A stretch of 64,000 bases of DNA from Vibrio sp. JPW-9-11-11 (lineage in GTDB: Bacteria > Pseudomonadota > Gammaproteobacteria > Enterobacterales > Vibrionaceae): the NCBI RefSeq assembly GCF_013369335.1, contig NZ_SZQJ01000005.1:248001-312000 (forward strand), written 5' to 3'. Position 1 is the first letter of the stretch, and the number at the start of each line of letters is the position of its first letter. The notes under the pieces were generated by a model. It was not told where the DNA came from and did no database searches. It was given only the letters and a program-made list of their open reading frames with translations. A program made the position numbers and the translations under genes. Positions 9,221 through 18,542 of this stretch are shown in pieces.

Positions 9221-9891
9221 CCCCAGATTGGATTGGCGCGTTTTTTATTGGATTGGTTGGCGCAGGTCACTGCATGGGTATGTGTGGTGGCATCGCCTCT
9301 ATGTTGTCGATGGGCCAAGCTCAACCTTCCAAGTTGACACCTCTGTTTTATAACCTCGGCCGTTTGGCCAGTTACGTCCTGTTTGGGGCGATCATCGGAG
9401 GTACTGTTTCTACGATTTCTCAAGTGAGCCAAGTCAACGATGTGTTGGTATGGCTTAGATTAGCCGCCGCCATATTCATGATCTTACTCGCTGGTTATAT
9501 TGGGCGTTGGTGGCAAGGTTTACTCTATGTTGAAAAACTCGGTCAATCACTTTGGCGTCTGATCTCACCCGCGGCAAAATCGCTTTTACCATTGCGCTCG
9601 CCGACCTACGCCATTCCTTTTGGCTTTGTTTGGGGGTGGCTGCCGTGTGGGTTAGTTTACTCAACGTTAACTTGGGCAGCGGTATCGGGAAGTGCCACCA
9701 ACGGGGCGTTAGTGATGCTGGCTTTTGGTCTAGGAACACTGCCCGCAATGCTACTGGTTGGCCACACTGCCACTCAATTAAATAAGCTGCAATCTTCTCA
9801 CACATTTCGACACATAGTCGCGGTCACAATCTTGCTTTATGGACTCTATACAGGCTATGGCGCGCTTAAACTATTATCAATAAACTTGTAG
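9217..9891 (+). CDS. TauE/SafE-type membrane protein of the cco assembly operon
   Basis: A 224-residue protein with six or so hydrophobic helices and the opening motif GLVGAGHCMGMCGGIASML, followed by NLGRLASYVLFGAI and WGWLPCGLVYS. This matches the sulfite exporter TauE/SafE-like (DsbD-related, cysteine-containing) family that commonly closes ccoGHIS-type operons and is thought to help deliver copper or reducing power for cbb3 assembly. The conserved Cys and His in GHCMGMCGG and Cys in LPCG support this. The precise function is not settled. It overlaps ccoS by 4 bases. Confidence 0.88.
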   Translation: MTPDWIGAFFIGLVGAGHCMGMCGGIASMLSMGQAQPSKLTPLFYNLGRLASYVLFGAIIGGTVSTISQVSQVNDVLVWLRLAAAIFMILLAGYIGRWWQGLLYVEKLGQSLWRLISPAAKSLLPLRSPTYAIPFGFVWGWLPCGLVYSTLTWAAVSGSATNGALVMLAFGLGTLPAMLLVGHTATQLNKLQSSHTFRHIVAVTILLYGLYTGYGALKLLSINL

Positions 9892-9949
9892 TTAACTGTT
9901 TTAGCGACTCTTTTTACACTACCCTTTACGCCTAATGGGTGCTAAAATA

Positions 9950-9963
9950 TTGATGTATATCAA
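9950..9963. promoter_or_regulatory. FNR box upstream of fnr
   Basis: TTGATGTATATCAA is a perfect match to the FNR consensus TTGAT-N4-ATCAA, centred about 24 bases before the fnr start codon. The position suggests negative autoregulation by the gene product under anaerobic conditions. Confidence 0.85.
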
Positions 9964-9979
9964 ATAGTGAAAGGTTGTT

Positions 9980-10729
9980 ATGATTTCTGAAAAGCCTGCA
10001 ACAAAGCGAATTCAGTCCGGTGGCTGTGCTATTCACTGCCAAGACTGTAGCATCAGTCAGCTTTGTATCCCGTTTACACTGAATGAGTCTGAGCTTGATC
10101 AGCTCGATCAAATCATTGAGCGTAAAAAGCCAATCCAGAAAGGACAAGAGTTGTTTAAAGCCGGAGATGAACTCAAATCTCTATACGCAATTCGTTCAGG
10201 CACAATCAAGAGCTACACCATTACCGAGCAAGGTGACGAGCAAATTACAGCCTTCCATCTTGCGGGTGACTTGGTTGGTTTCGATGCGATTACTGGCGAT
10301 CTACACCCTAGTTTCGCTCAGGCGCTAGAAACTTCGATGGTGTGCGAGATCCCATACGAAATTCTTGATGACCTATCGGGTAAAATGCCAAAGCTGCGTC
10401 AGCAAATCATGCGTTTAATGAGCAACGAAATCAAAGGCGACCAGGAGATGATCCTATTGTTGTCTAAGAAGAATGCTGAAGAACGTTTAGCCGCTTTCTT
10501 ATATAATCTTTCTACTCGTTTTTCTCAACGCGGCTTCAGTCCACGCGAGTTCCGTTTAACCATGACTCGTGGCGATATCGGGAACTACTTGGGTTTGACA
10601 GTCGAAACCATCTCCCGTTTATTAGGCCGCTTTCAGAAGTCAGAAATCCTCAGTGTCAAAGGTAAGTACATCACGATTCTTGATCACGATGCGCTGATGG
10701 AACTAGCTGGCGTTTCGACAGAATCGTAA
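9980..10729 (+). CDS. fnr: Fumarate and nitrate reduction regulator Fnr
   Basis: A 249-residue oxygen-sensing transcription factor of the CRP/FNR family. N-terminal cysteines in [14 protein letters not shown], together with a further cysteine in the effector domain (MVCEIPYE), match the ligands of the oxygen-labile [4Fe-4S] cluster. A cyclic-nucleotide-type beta roll is followed by the dimer helix and a helix-turn-helix with [19 protein letters not shown], whose E-x-x-S-R residues read the TTGAT half-site. Its own upstream region carries a perfect FNR box. Placement straight after the cbb3 assembly genes fits its role as regulator of low-oxygen respiration. Confidence 0.97.
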   Translation: MISEKPATKRIQSGGCAIHCQDCSISQLCIPFTLNESELDQLDQIIERKKPIQKGQELFKAGDELKSLYAIRSGTIKSYTITEQGDEQITAFHLAGDLVGFDAITGDLHPSFAQALETSMVCEIPYEILDDLSGKMPKLRQQIMRLMSNEIKGDQEMILLLSKKNAEERLAAFLYNLSTRFSQRGFSPREFRLTMTRGDIGNYLGLTVETISRLLGRFQKSEILSVKGKYITILDHDALMELAGVSTES

Positions 10730-10738
10730 TATCTTTCA

Positions 10739-10779
10739 ATGATGTAGCTCGCTTTTCAAATGAAATAGAGCTACATCAT
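10739..10779 (+). terminator. Terminator-like hairpin after fnr
   Basis: The arms ATGATGTAGCTC and GAGCTACATCAT (12 bp, perfect) enclose a 17-base loop. No long T-run follows, so it may be a stabilising 3' structure rather than a classical terminator. Confidence 0.6.
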
Positions 10780-10871
10780 ACTTCTCTGATTATCCTGCAA
10801 TTATTACTAATACTCTCGCCCTAACTAAGCTACATTAATCATATAGCCCTCCTCTTCTCTAAGGAGAATAT

Positions 10872-11819
10872 ATGAGTATCTACAACAAGATTTTGGTCGT
10901 AGCAGACATCAATAAAGACGAACAACCCGCGTTGGCACGTGCCATTCAGTTGGCCGAAAAAAGTCGTTCACCAAGTCGAGTCACTTTCTTTTTGTCTATT
11001 TACGATTTCTCATACGATATGACCTCCATGCTCTCTGTGGATGAACGTGATGCGATGCGTCGTGGCGTTATCCACCAACGCGAGCAGTGGATGAGGAAGA
11101 TCGCCAAAGATTATGTCAATGATGGAATAGAGTTTGACGTTCGGGTGGTTTGGCATAACCGACCTTACGAAGCGATTATTGCAGAGGTCTTTTCTGGCGA
11201 ACACGACATCGTAATCAAAGGCACACGCAAGCATGATGTCCTTGAATCGGTGATCTTTACTCCGACAGATTGGCATCTGTTACGTAAGTGTCCATGCCCT
11301 GTCCTATTAGTGAAGAATGAAGATTGGCCTGCTGATGCGAGTATTCTAGCGTCGGTGCATGTTGGTTCAGAAAACGATACTCACCTTGGTCTTAATGATG
11401 CCATGGTCGAACAACTGAACAGTCTTACCGAGCGTTTGGGCGCTAAACCCTACTTGGTCAATGCGTACCCTGTTACCCCCGCTAATATCACGATTGAGCT
11501 GCCAGAGTTTGACCCTGCGACTTATACCGATGCTGTACGAGGTCACCACCTCACGGCGATGAAGGCGCTACGTCAGAAGCATGGCTACGATGAAGAGCAT
11601 ACAGTGGTTGAACAAGGTTTACCTGAAGACGTCATTCCTCAAGCAGCAGAGCGATTAAACGCTGCTATGGTCATTATCGGGACTACCGGCCGCACTGGAC
11701 TATCAGCGGTATTTATCGGTAATACTGCTGAGCATGTGATTGATAAAATCAACTGTGATGTGCTCGCGTTAAAACCCCAAGGGTATATTAGCCCTCTCGA
11801 TCCAAAAACCGCGATCTAA
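10872..11819 (+). CDS. uspE: Universal stress protein UspE
   Basis: A 315-residue protein made of two tandem Usp domains. The first (about residues 4-145) starts YNKILVVADINKDEQ and the second (about 155-300) ends with the nucleotide-binding-type motif VIIGTTGRTGLSAVFIGNTAEHV. UspE in E. coli is involved in stress resistance, motility and aggregation. A clear AAGGAGAAT lies 6 bases upstream. The fnr-uspE-ttcA neighbourhood is conserved in enterics and vibrios. Confidence 0.94.
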   Translation: MSIYNKILVVADINKDEQPALARAIQLAEKSRSPSRVTFFLSIYDFSYDMTSMLSVDERDAMRRGVIHQREQWMRKIAKDYVNDGIEFDVRVVWHNRPYEAIIAEVFSGEHDIVIKGTRKHDVLESVIFTPTDWHLLRKCPCPVLLVKNEDWPADASILASVHVGSENDTHLGLNDAMVEQLNSLTERLGAKPYLVNAYPVTPANITIELPEFDPATYTDAVRGHHLTAMKALRQKHGYDEEHTVVEQGLPEDVIPQAAERLNAAMVIIGTTGRTGLSAVFIGNTAEHVIDKINCDVLALKPQGYISPLDPKTAI

Positions 11820-11836
11820 CGTTTAGCGAAACAAAA

Positions 11837-11866
11837 AAGGAAGATAGCAACTATCTTCCTTTTCTA
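11837..11866. terminator. Bidirectional terminator between uspE and ttcA
   Basis: The arms AAGGAAGATAG and CTATCTTCCTT enclose a 3-base loop. An A-run stands before it and a T-run after, so it can serve the convergent genes on both strands. Confidence 0.85.
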
Positions 11867-11889
11867 TTCCATCAAACTCGGCTCAAAGT

Positions 11890-12783
11890 TTAAACATTGG
11901 TTACGTCGATAAACATCGACTCATCTATGTTGGTTGATGAAACTGTGGCTTCGCTAAATTCGTACTGATCTCGATTCCCATCTCGATCCAATGGTAAGTT
12001 TTCAAAGTCAAACAGGTTTCTATCTGCTAGCTGGCTTGGGCTGACGTTTTGAATCGATTTAAATATCGCCTCGACGCGACCAGGCGTTTTCTTGTCCCAC
12101 TCTATCAGCATTGCTTTAATGGCTTGACGCTGAAGATTCTCTTGAGAACCACACAAGTTACACGGAATAATCGGGAATTGCTTGTGTTCAGCGTATTTGA
12201 TCAAGTCTTTTTCTCGACAATATGTCAATGGCCGGATCACGACATTTCGCCCATCATCGGAGCGCAGCTTTGGTGGCATGGCCTTTAAACGCGAACCATG
12301 GAACATGTTCAAAAACATGGTTTCAACGATATCATCCATATGATGGCCAAGCGCCAACTTGGTCGCACCAATCTTTTCAGCAAATGAGTAAAGTGTTCCA
12401 CGACGCAAACGCGAGCAAAGACCACAGGTTGTTTTCCCTTCCGGGATTTTTTCTTTAACAACTGAGTAGGTGTCTTTGTCAACGATGTAGTATGGGATGT
12501 TCAGCGTTTCAAAGTAGTCAGGCAGTATATGCTCGGGGAAGCCTGGTTGCTTTTGATCTAAGTTAACCGCGACCACGTCAAATTTAATTGGCGCCGCTTT
12601 TTGCAGATTCAATAGGATATCCAACATCGCGAATGAATCTTTACCCCCGCTGATACAGGCCATGACAACATCACCCTCTTCGATCATGTTGTAATCTGTG
12701 ATGGCGTTACCAACATTTCTTCTCAGGCGTTTTTGAAGCTTGTTGAATTCGAGGGTTTCTTTTCTTGTATCTACTTGTGTCAT
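11890..12783 (-). CDS. ttcA: tRNA 2-thiocytidine(32) synthetase TtcA
   Basis: A 297-residue PP-loop ATPase that thiolates C32 of certain tRNAs using an Fe-S cluster. The PP-loop SGGKDS is at residues 45-50. The two-cysteine motif [12 protein letters not shown] and a third cysteine motif [14 protein letters not shown] supply the cluster ligands. Length matches the family (E. coli about 311). It converges on uspE; the bidirectional hairpin lies between them. Confidence 0.96.
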   Translation of the reverse strand: MTQVDTRKETLEFNKLQKRLRRNVGNAITDYNMIEEGDVVMACISGGKDSFAMLDILLNLQKAAPIKFDVVAVNLDQKQPGFPEHILPDYFETLNIPYYIVDKDTYSVVKEKIPEGKTTCGLCSRLRRGTLYSFAEKIGATKLALGHHMDDIVETMFLNMFHGSRLKAMPPKLRSDDGRNVVIRPLTYCREKDLIKYAEHKQFPIIPCNLCGSQENLQRQAIKAMLIEWDKKTPGRVEAIFKSIQNVSPSQLADRNLFDFENLPLDRDGNRDQYEFSEATVSSTNIDESMFIDVTNV

Positions 12784-12947
12784 TGCGTGCTCTCACATTG
12801 TCGGAGTAACCGACAGTAGGACATCCTAATGTGTTTATTTGGGGCGTGGATTATACGAGCTTTTTAGACAGGATTAAATGCTTGTAGGCGGAACACTAGG
12901 TGAAAAGTGAGGTAATTAGAACGTTTGGGGCTGGTTTATCTCAACAA

Positions 12948-12976
12948 AAAAGAAAAGGTCGCCTGGCGCGACCTTT
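12948..12976 (-). terminator. Rho-independent terminator of the DUF2987 gene
   Basis: On the minus strand AAAGGTCGC and GCGACCTTT pair around a 5-base loop and are followed by a T-rich tract (TTCTTTTTTG). It ends the minus-strand transcript from 15268. Confidence 0.85.
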
Positions 12977-12979
12977 AAG

Positions 12980-13639
12980 CTAGTTGGCTTTAGGCAAGTA
13001 TGGTAAGACTCTCGCAGTTTCTTGCGGCAGAGTCATGCTTCCCCCGACTCCAATCTCGTCTAGGGCAACTTGTACCTTGCCATCGACGATGGGTTTTGTG
13101 GCGCCGTTTGAAAATACGATTTCTGAGTTAAGATCATCAGCAAACTCCATAGTGACGCCCTCAACGTCAGGCGTAAACCAACTGGCAAACATGCCACCTA
13201 ACTGCTCTAGAATGGCTTGCATTTGAGGTAATAAAACTTTCACTTGGTCATAACTGACTTCACCAGACATTGGCTGTTTTGTCATGACGACCATTGAGAA
13301 ATCACAACGTTGGTCCATTGGCGTATGGACAAATACTAATGGGTTTGCCGAGCGAAGGTTGTTATCTAATGGCACCACGACTTCTTTGTAGGGTGAAATC
13401 TCAAGCTCTTCATAATGCTCTTCTTTTTCCATCCACGCTTTTTCAATTTGACACAACTGCTTGGTGTCTGCATTTAAAAAGAAGAAGCCTACCTTGACAT
13501 CTTCATGGCCCTCTTTGGCATTCTGCTTCATGTGAGAGAAGAGTTTTGAATAGGTAAACATATATTCTTGGGCGTGAGCAGGTAGTGCCACCGCCGTTGC
13601 CAGCGCAGCAGTGAATAGGGCTAAGGTTACTTTTTTCAT
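12980..13639 (-). CDS. DUF2987 family exported protein
   Basis: A 219-residue protein with a clear signal peptide (MKKVTLALFTAALATAVALPAHA, cleavage after AHA) and a beta-rich mature part with two cysteines. The segment KVGFFFLNADTKQLCQIEKAWM and the ending SGGxxxPQ-like GGSMTLPQETARVLPYLPKA match DUF2987, a Vibrio/Shewanella family of unknown function. It lies 11 bases after a glucosaminidase-domain gene and probably shares its transcript, so an envelope or cell-wall role is plausible but not shown. Confidence 0.8.
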   Translation of the reverse strand: MKKVTLALFTAALATAVALPAHAQEYMFTYSKLFSHMKQNAKEGHEDVKVGFFFLNADTKQLCQIEKAWMEKEEHYEELEISPYKEVVVPLDNNLRSANPLVFVHTPMDQRCDFSMVVMTKQPMSGEVSYDQVKVLLPQMQAILEQLGGMFASWFTPDVEGVTMEFADDLNSEIVFSNGATKPIVDGKVQVALDEIGVGGSMTLPQETARVLPYLPKAN

Positions 13640-13650
13640 TGATATCTTTC

Positions 13651-14472
13651 TTATTGATTTGCCAGGGGAGTTTCCCAGAATGACGCATTGTGCCTGATCA
13701 TCGCTTGGAGATCATTGACGTAGGCCTCACCACGTTCAGAGTACTTGAGTAATCCACGAGTTAATGCCATAGCCGCATCAGTATCGCTCAAGCTTTGGCC
13801 CGCTAAGTGGCGCTCATAGCGAATTTGGCGTAAGTCATGGTATGCATTGTTTCGGTTTACGTTCATAAAGTAACCATAGATGGATTGTTGTACCGAACGG
13901 AATTTGGCAACTTCATGAGTCATGCCTTCACTGCGTTGTTTCGGAACGAGTCCGCACCCTGGTGAGTAACACCATTGGCCAAAATAGTTATTGGCTTGGG
14001 TTGCAAAACGCGATGTGCCCCATGCTGACTCATTGGCGCCCTGAACCAGCACGAGTGCTTCAGGAATGACATCCACACGGTGTAGCATATCATCGAGCCA
14101 TTCTTTGGTTACGCCCTCGAGAGTAAGCTCCAAGTTGTAGAGGTTACCTAGACGCTTGGCGTCTTGAATGTCGTTCGAAGACAAGCTTTGCTGCTCGAAG
14201 TTTGCTTGAATCGCTTCCAAGCGTTGACGTTCGTGACGAACGCGTTGATTCTCTAACGCGATTCCCGGTCTTAGATAGTCAAAGAACGCTTGTTTTTTTA
14301 GTGTAACGTCACCTATCGCGGCGAAATCAGGCGCATCCCCTACTTTGCGTGCTTGGGTTTGCGACGTTACGGTCTCGGTCACGGCCTGCTGGGTATTTTT
14401 CTCGTAGCTATAAAAACTACAGCCAGCAATAATGCCAGCTGCAGCAATAGCAACAAATTCACTTTTACGCAT
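13651..14472 (-). CDS. Bax-type glucosaminidase-domain protein
   Basis: A 273-residue protein anchored by an N-terminal hydrophobic segment with a lipobox-like IIAGC, followed by a long helical region and a glucosaminidase domain (Bax/FlgJ-related) with the catalytic-glutamate motif VLVQGANESAWGTSRFA and the family signature NNYFGQWCYSPGCGLVP. The domain would cut peptidoglycan glycan strands in the periplasm. The ATG at 14472 overlaps the end of the upstream gene by 8 bases, consistent with translational coupling; no strong ribosome site is visible. Earlier in-frame starts exist but would bury the signal sequence. Confidence 0.83.
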   Translation of the reverse strand: MRKSEFVAIAAAGIIAGCSFYSYEKNTQQAVTETVTSQTQARKVGDAPDFAAIGDVTLKKQAFFDYLRPGIALENQRVRHERQRLEAIQANFEQQSLSSNDIQDAKRLGNLYNLELTLEGVTKEWLDDMLHRVDVIPEALVLVQGANESAWGTSRFATQANNYFGQWCYSPGCGLVPKQRSEGMTHEVAKFRSVQQSIYGYFMNVNRNNAYHDLRQIRYERHLAGQSLSDTDAAMALTRGLLKYSERGEAYVNDLQAMIRHNASFWETPLANQ

Positions 14473-15268
14473 TGAACACTTGTGAATCGTCATCATTGTC
14501 ATCTTTATCTTGTGGTCGGTCAGAGGCGACAATTTTTAGCTTAATGCCAAACATGTTGCGGTAAATGACGCCTTTTACGTGGAAGAAAAACGGCAATACG
14601 ATAATCAAACCAATGCCATAGAACATCATTCCGAGTACGAACATAATTGAAATGAGAAGGTAAATGCCCGCTAGGACGAGGAGCTTTTTATTGACAGCGC
14701 GAAGCGACAACAATAGAGATTGCATTGGCGGAATTTGCTTCTCACAAATAAGTAAAATCGAGTTACTAAACGCTAACGATAAGTAGAGGGATAAGAACGG
14801 GAAGATCATTCCTGCCACGCCTTGTAACATCAGACTAAACAGAGTCGCGAGAATTACAGGCACAGTGTGTTGTAATCCTTTACCAATATGACGCGGTTTA
14901 GTCGCAAGCCCGGCGGCATGGCTCATCGCCATTAAGCTAATGCCCGCATAGATTGGCGCGCTGATCACTTCATAGCTGAAGTTGGCGACCATGATGGCTG
15001 TGAAAATGCTCGGGTCAAACGCTTCTGAGTTAGTAAAAGCATCGATTATGATGCCCGGATTCCCCAACTGCAGTTTTAACGCAATGTAAAAAATAGCGAG
15101 CTGTAATGCTATCAGTATTACGATAGAAGGCGAGAAAGAGAGAAAGTTCTTCATCGTATGTTGCCAAGCTTCACGTAATATGTCGCCTGCTTTGAGTTCG
15201 TAGTCGCCAGAAAGCGCTCTATCGATGCTCCCACCTAAATTGAAATCTTTTTCAATGTCATTATTCAT
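14465..15268 (-). CDS. Multi-pass inner membrane protein of unknown function
   Basis: A 267-residue protein with an N-terminal cytoplasmic stretch (about 45 residues) and five or six membrane helices, for example FSPSIVILIALQLAIFYIAL and VLAGIYLLISIMFVLGMMF. ATG 15268 is preferred over an upstream TTG because GGA lies about 9 bases before it. The overall pattern resembles BPSS1780/DUF975-like membrane proteins but I cannot assign a family. It heads the three-gene envelope operon and is divergent from potA. Confidence 0.72.
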   Translation of the reverse strand: MNNDIEKDFNLGGSIDRALSGDYELKAGDILREAWQHTMKNFLSFSPSIVILIALQLAIFYIALKLQLGNPGIIIDAFTNSEAFDPSIFTAIMVANFSYEVISAPIYAGISLMAMSHAAGLATKPRHIGKGLQHTVPVILATLFSLMLQGVAGMIFPFLSLYLSLAFSNSILLICEKQIPPMQSLLLSLRAVNKKLLVLAGIYLLISIMFVLGMMFYGIGLIIVLPFFFHVKGVIYRNMFGIKLKIVASDRPQDKDDNDDDSQVFNA

Positions 15269-15654
15269 TCTTGAATCCAATACCTAATGAACAGTGTCAC
15301 CAAGCTAATCTGATGATTGAAATTAATGTCATTATACTGCAAGCGCTCAAAGTCTAAAAACGGTTCTCCAACATCAACTTGCTTTCTTGATTGATTGGTT
15401 GATAATTAACCACAATGCGCACTAGTCAGTCTCTCTATCTCATTAATAAATCGAAAAATTGCCTCACTAGACAAATACGTACCCGCGAGTCTAGTCAGAA
15501 TGGTAACAAGTGTTTACTTTTACCGGCTTAACTTTTTCTAAATCAAGTTGAGAAAATGCTTTAATTTCACACTATTGGTGATTATGATGCGCGCCTCGAA
15601 ATTATGTAACGATGATCGTTTAAATACCACGCCCTAATCGGAGAAATACAGACG
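15269..15654. other. Divergent intergenic region between the membrane protein gene and potA
   Basis: 386 bases without a gene. It is AT-rich and must hold both divergent promoters. An imperfect dyad TGGTT-GATAATT-AACCA lies at 15396-15412. No known operator was recognised. GGAG at 15640-15643 serves the potA TTG start. Confidence 0.5.
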
Positions 15655-16770
15655 TTGAACGCGACGAATAGTGCAGGACAACCAGTAGTACGCCTTGCTG
15701 GAATTAGTAAAAGTTTCGATGGTAAGGAAATCATCGGGAATTTAAACCTAGATGTGAATCATGGTGAGTTCTTGACCATACTAGGCCCATCGGGTTGCGG
15801 TAAAACCACAGTACTGAGAATGATTGCCGGATTTGAAACTGCGGATAGCGGTGAGATTCTTCTAACTAGGCAAGATGTAACTCAACTTCCTGCAGAGCAA
15901 CGTCACGTCAATACGGTATTTCAGAGTTACGCCCTCTTTCCTCATATGACGGTGTTCGACAATGTTGCTTTTGGTCTGCGTATGCAGAAAGTTAACTCCA
16001 GCGATATTGAACCGCGAGTCATGGAAGCATTACGTATGGTACGCCTAGAAAAAATGGCCGCGCGTAAGCCACACCAGCTTTCGGGTGGCCAGCAACAACG
16101 TATTGCCATCGCTCGCGCTGTGGTCAATAAACCCAAAGTACTGCTTCTTGATGAGTCGCTTTCAGCCCTCGATTATAAGCTACGCAAACAAATGCAAATT
16201 GAGCTGAAACAGTTGCAACGTCAACTAGGTATCACTTTTATTTTTGTTACGCACGATCAAGAAGAAGCTCTGTCGATGTCTGACCGCATCATTGTTATGC
16301 GAGATGGAGTGATCGAGCAAGACGGGTCACCACGCGAGATTTACGAAGAACCCAAGAACCTCTTTGTCGCTAAGTTTATTGGTGAGATAAACGCGTTTAA
16401 TGCCACCATGATTGAACGTATTGACGACAAGCGAATTCGAGCCAATATCGAAGGGGTTGATTGCGTGGTTTATTATGACAAATCGGCCAACAATGGCGAT
16501 AAACTGCAAGTATTGCTTCGTCCTGAAGACTTACGCCTTGAAGAAATCAAAGAGACTGAGCACAAAGGTATTGTTGGTCATGTCACTGAGCGAACGTATA
16601 AAGGCATGACACTCGATTCAGTAATTGAGCTTGAATCCGGCATGCGTGTTATGGTCAGTGAGTTTTTCAATGAAGACGACCCCGACGTCGATCACTCTTT
16701 AGGTCAAAAAGTGGCGATTACTTGGGTTGAAAGCTGGGAGGTCGTCCTCAATGAAAGCCAAGACGCTTAG
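15655..16770 (+). CDS. potA: Spermidine/putrescine ABC transporter ATP-binding protein
   Basis: A 371-residue ATPase that energises polyamine uptake. Walker A is GPSGCGKTT, the Q-loop is QSYALFPHM, the ABC signature is LSGGQQQR, Walker B is [11 protein letters not shown] and the H-loop is [10 protein letters not shown]-terminal regulatory TOBE-type domain follows (about residues 240-371). The only start consistent with family length is TTG at 15655, with GGAG 11 bases upstream. Its end overlaps potB by 20 bases. Confidence 0.95.
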   Translation: MNATNSAGQPVVRLAGISKSFDGKEIIGNLNLDVNHGEFLTILGPSGCGKTTVLRMIAGFETADSGEILLTRQDVTQLPAEQRHVNTVFQSYALFPHMTVFDNVAFGLRMQKVNSSDIEPRVMEALRMVRLEKMAARKPHQLSGGQQQRIAIARAVVNKPKVLLLDESLSALDYKLRKQMQIELKQLQRQLGITFIFVTHDQEEALSMSDRIIVMRDGVIEQDGSPREIYEEPKNLFVAKFIGEINAFNATMIERIDDKRIRANIEGVDCVVYYDKSANNGDKLQVLLRPEDLRLEEIKETEHKGIVGHVTERTYKGMTLDSVIELESGMRVMVSEFFNEDDPDVDHSLGQKVAITWVESWEVVLNESQDA

Positions 16771-17611
16771 TCTCCAGAACGCGATTATCACCCTCATTGT
16801 AGGCTGGCTAACACTGTTCGTGTTGGTACCTAACTTAATGATTATTGGTACCAGTTTCCTAACCCGTGACGAAGCGAACCTCATCGAGTTAACGTTTACG
16901 CTCGACAATTACGTGCGCCTGATGGACCCTTTGTACGCCAAAGTGTTAATGCACTCGTTTTATATGGCCATCATCGCTACCCTATTGTGCCTGATGATTG
17001 GTTATCCATTTGCGTACATTGTGGCTAAGATGCCGCACAAATGGCGTCCGATTATGTTGTTTTTGGTGATCGTACCTTTCTGGACCAACTCCCTTATTCG
17101 TACTTACGGTCTGAAAATTGTGTTGGGTACCCAAGGCATTTTAAATAAGTCGCTACTCGCTTTGGACATCATCGACAAGCCAATACGCTTAATGTACACC
17201 GAAACTGCTGTAATGATTGGTTTGGTCTATATTTTGTTGCCGTTTATGATTCTGCCGCTCTACTCTGCAATAGAAAAGCTTGATCACACTTATATTGAAG
17301 CCGCCAAAGACCTGGGCGCCAACAAGCTTCAAACCTTTACCAAAGTGATACTACCGCTTACCACTCCCGGTATTATTGGTGGGTGTTTGCTCGTATTACT
17401 GCCAGCGTTGGGGATGTTCTACATCTCTGATTTACTCGGCGGTGCAAAAAATCTACTGATAGGTAATGTAATCAAAAGTCAGGTACTTAATGCGCGTGAT
17501 TGGCCCTTTGGTGCGGCAACTAGTATTGCTTTAACGATTGCCATGGCAGTGATGCTTTACGCCTACTACCGAGCTGGCAAACTATTGAACAAAAAAGTGG
17601 AGCTAGACTGA
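16751..17611 (+). CDS. potB: Spermidine/putrescine ABC transporter permease PotB
   Basis: A 286-residue permease with six predicted membrane helices and the cytoplasmic EAA loop ([23 protein letters not shown]) that docks on PotA. The ATG at 16751 ([10 protein letters not shown]) is used; a longer reading from a TTG at 16727 is less likely. It overlaps potA by 20 bases and potC by 1 base, so the three are coupled. Confidence 0.95.
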   Translation: MKAKTLSLQNAIITLIVGWLTLFVLVPNLMIIGTSFLTRDEANLIELTFTLDNYVRLMDPLYAKVLMHSFYMAIIATLLCLMIGYPFAYIVAKMPHKWRPIMLFLVIVPFWTNSLIRTYGLKIVLGTQGILNKSLLALDIIDKPIRLMYTETAVMIGLVYILLPFMILPLYSAIEKLDHTYIEAAKDLGANKLQTFTKVILPLTTPGIIGGCLLVLLPALGMFYISDLLGGAKNLLIGNVIKSQVLNARDWPFGAATSIALTIAMAVMLYAYYRAGKLLNKKVELD

Positions 17612-18378
17612 TGGGACGTACAGTTAGATTTAGCTTTATGGCGTTGGTTTACGCATTTTTGTATTTGCCGATTGTCGTACTGATCGTCAACTCATTTAAC
17701 GCGAACAAGTTTGGTATGAAATGGGGCGGTTTCACCACCAAGTGGTACGAAACCTTGGTCAATAATGACAGCTTGATGCAAGCTGCATGGCACTCTCTCA
17801 ACGTCGCGGTATTTTCCGCCACTGCGGCGACCATCATCGGAAGTTTGACCGCGGTGGCCCTATTTCGCTATTCCTTTAAAGGGAAAAGTGCGGTCAATGG
17901 CATGTTGTTCGTGGTGATGATGTCCCCCGATATTGTGATGGCGATTTCATTGCTTGCACTGTTTTTGGTTTTGGGTGCCCAACTAGGCTTTTTGACGCTA
18001 TTGATTGCGCACATCACGTTTTGTCTGCCTTTCGTCGTAGTCACCGTTTACAGTCGACTCAATGGCTTTGATGTAAAAATGCTTGAGGCGGCAAAAGATC
18101 TTGGCGCTAGCGAGTGGGTTATTTTGCAGCAGATCATTCTGCCTTTGGCTAAACCTGCCGTCGCTGCGGGTTGGCTACTGAGCTTCACCTTGTCACTTGA
18201 TGATGTCATCATCAGTTCATTTGTGACGGGGCCAACCTACGAGATTTTACCGCTGAAAATATACTCTATGGTCAAGGTTGGTATCTCGCCAGAGGTGAAT
18301 GCTTTAGCAACGGTGATGTTGGTCGTGTCATTGATTCTGGTGGTTGCCTCTCAGTTGCTGGCAAGAGAGCGAAGTTAA
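17611..18378 (+). CDS. potC: Spermidine/putrescine ABC transporter permease PotC
   Basis: A 255-residue second permease subunit with about six membrane helices and its own EAA motif ([22 protein letters not shown]). The segment LSLDDVIISSFVTGP is typical of PotC. It is followed by a strong hairpin before potD, so potD may be transcribed at a different level from potABC. Confidence 0.95.
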   Translation: MGRTVRFSFMALVYAFLYLPIVVLIVNSFNANKFGMKWGGFTTKWYETLVNNDSLMQAAWHSLNVAVFSATAATIIGSLTAVALFRYSFKGKSAVNGMLFVVMMSPDIVMAISLLALFLVLGAQLGFLTLLIAHITFCLPFVVVTVYSRLNGFDVKMLEAAKDLGASEWVILQQIILPLAKPAVAAGWLLSFTLSLDDVIISSFVTGPTYEILPLKIYSMVKVGISPEVNALATVMLVVSLILVVASQLLARERS

Positions 18379-18380
18379 AC

Positions 18381-18416
18381 AAAAATAGGCCGCGTTCGCT
18401 GCCTATTTTTGTTTTT
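18381..18416 (+). terminator. Terminator between potC and potD
   Basis: AAAAATAGGC and GCCTATTTTT (10 bp, perfect) enclose a 10-base loop; the 3' arm merges into a T-run. The separate potD promoter must lie within 18417-18542. Confidence 0.85.
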
Positions 18417-18542
18417 GACTGATATACTTAGCGGTTGCTAGGTTTGTCGAAATGACAGGCAGGTTTAATCATCAGTTTCCACAATATTCAGCGTATCAGG
18501 GGCCACTCTATGCTGAAGGAACACAGATAAGACGGAAAACAA

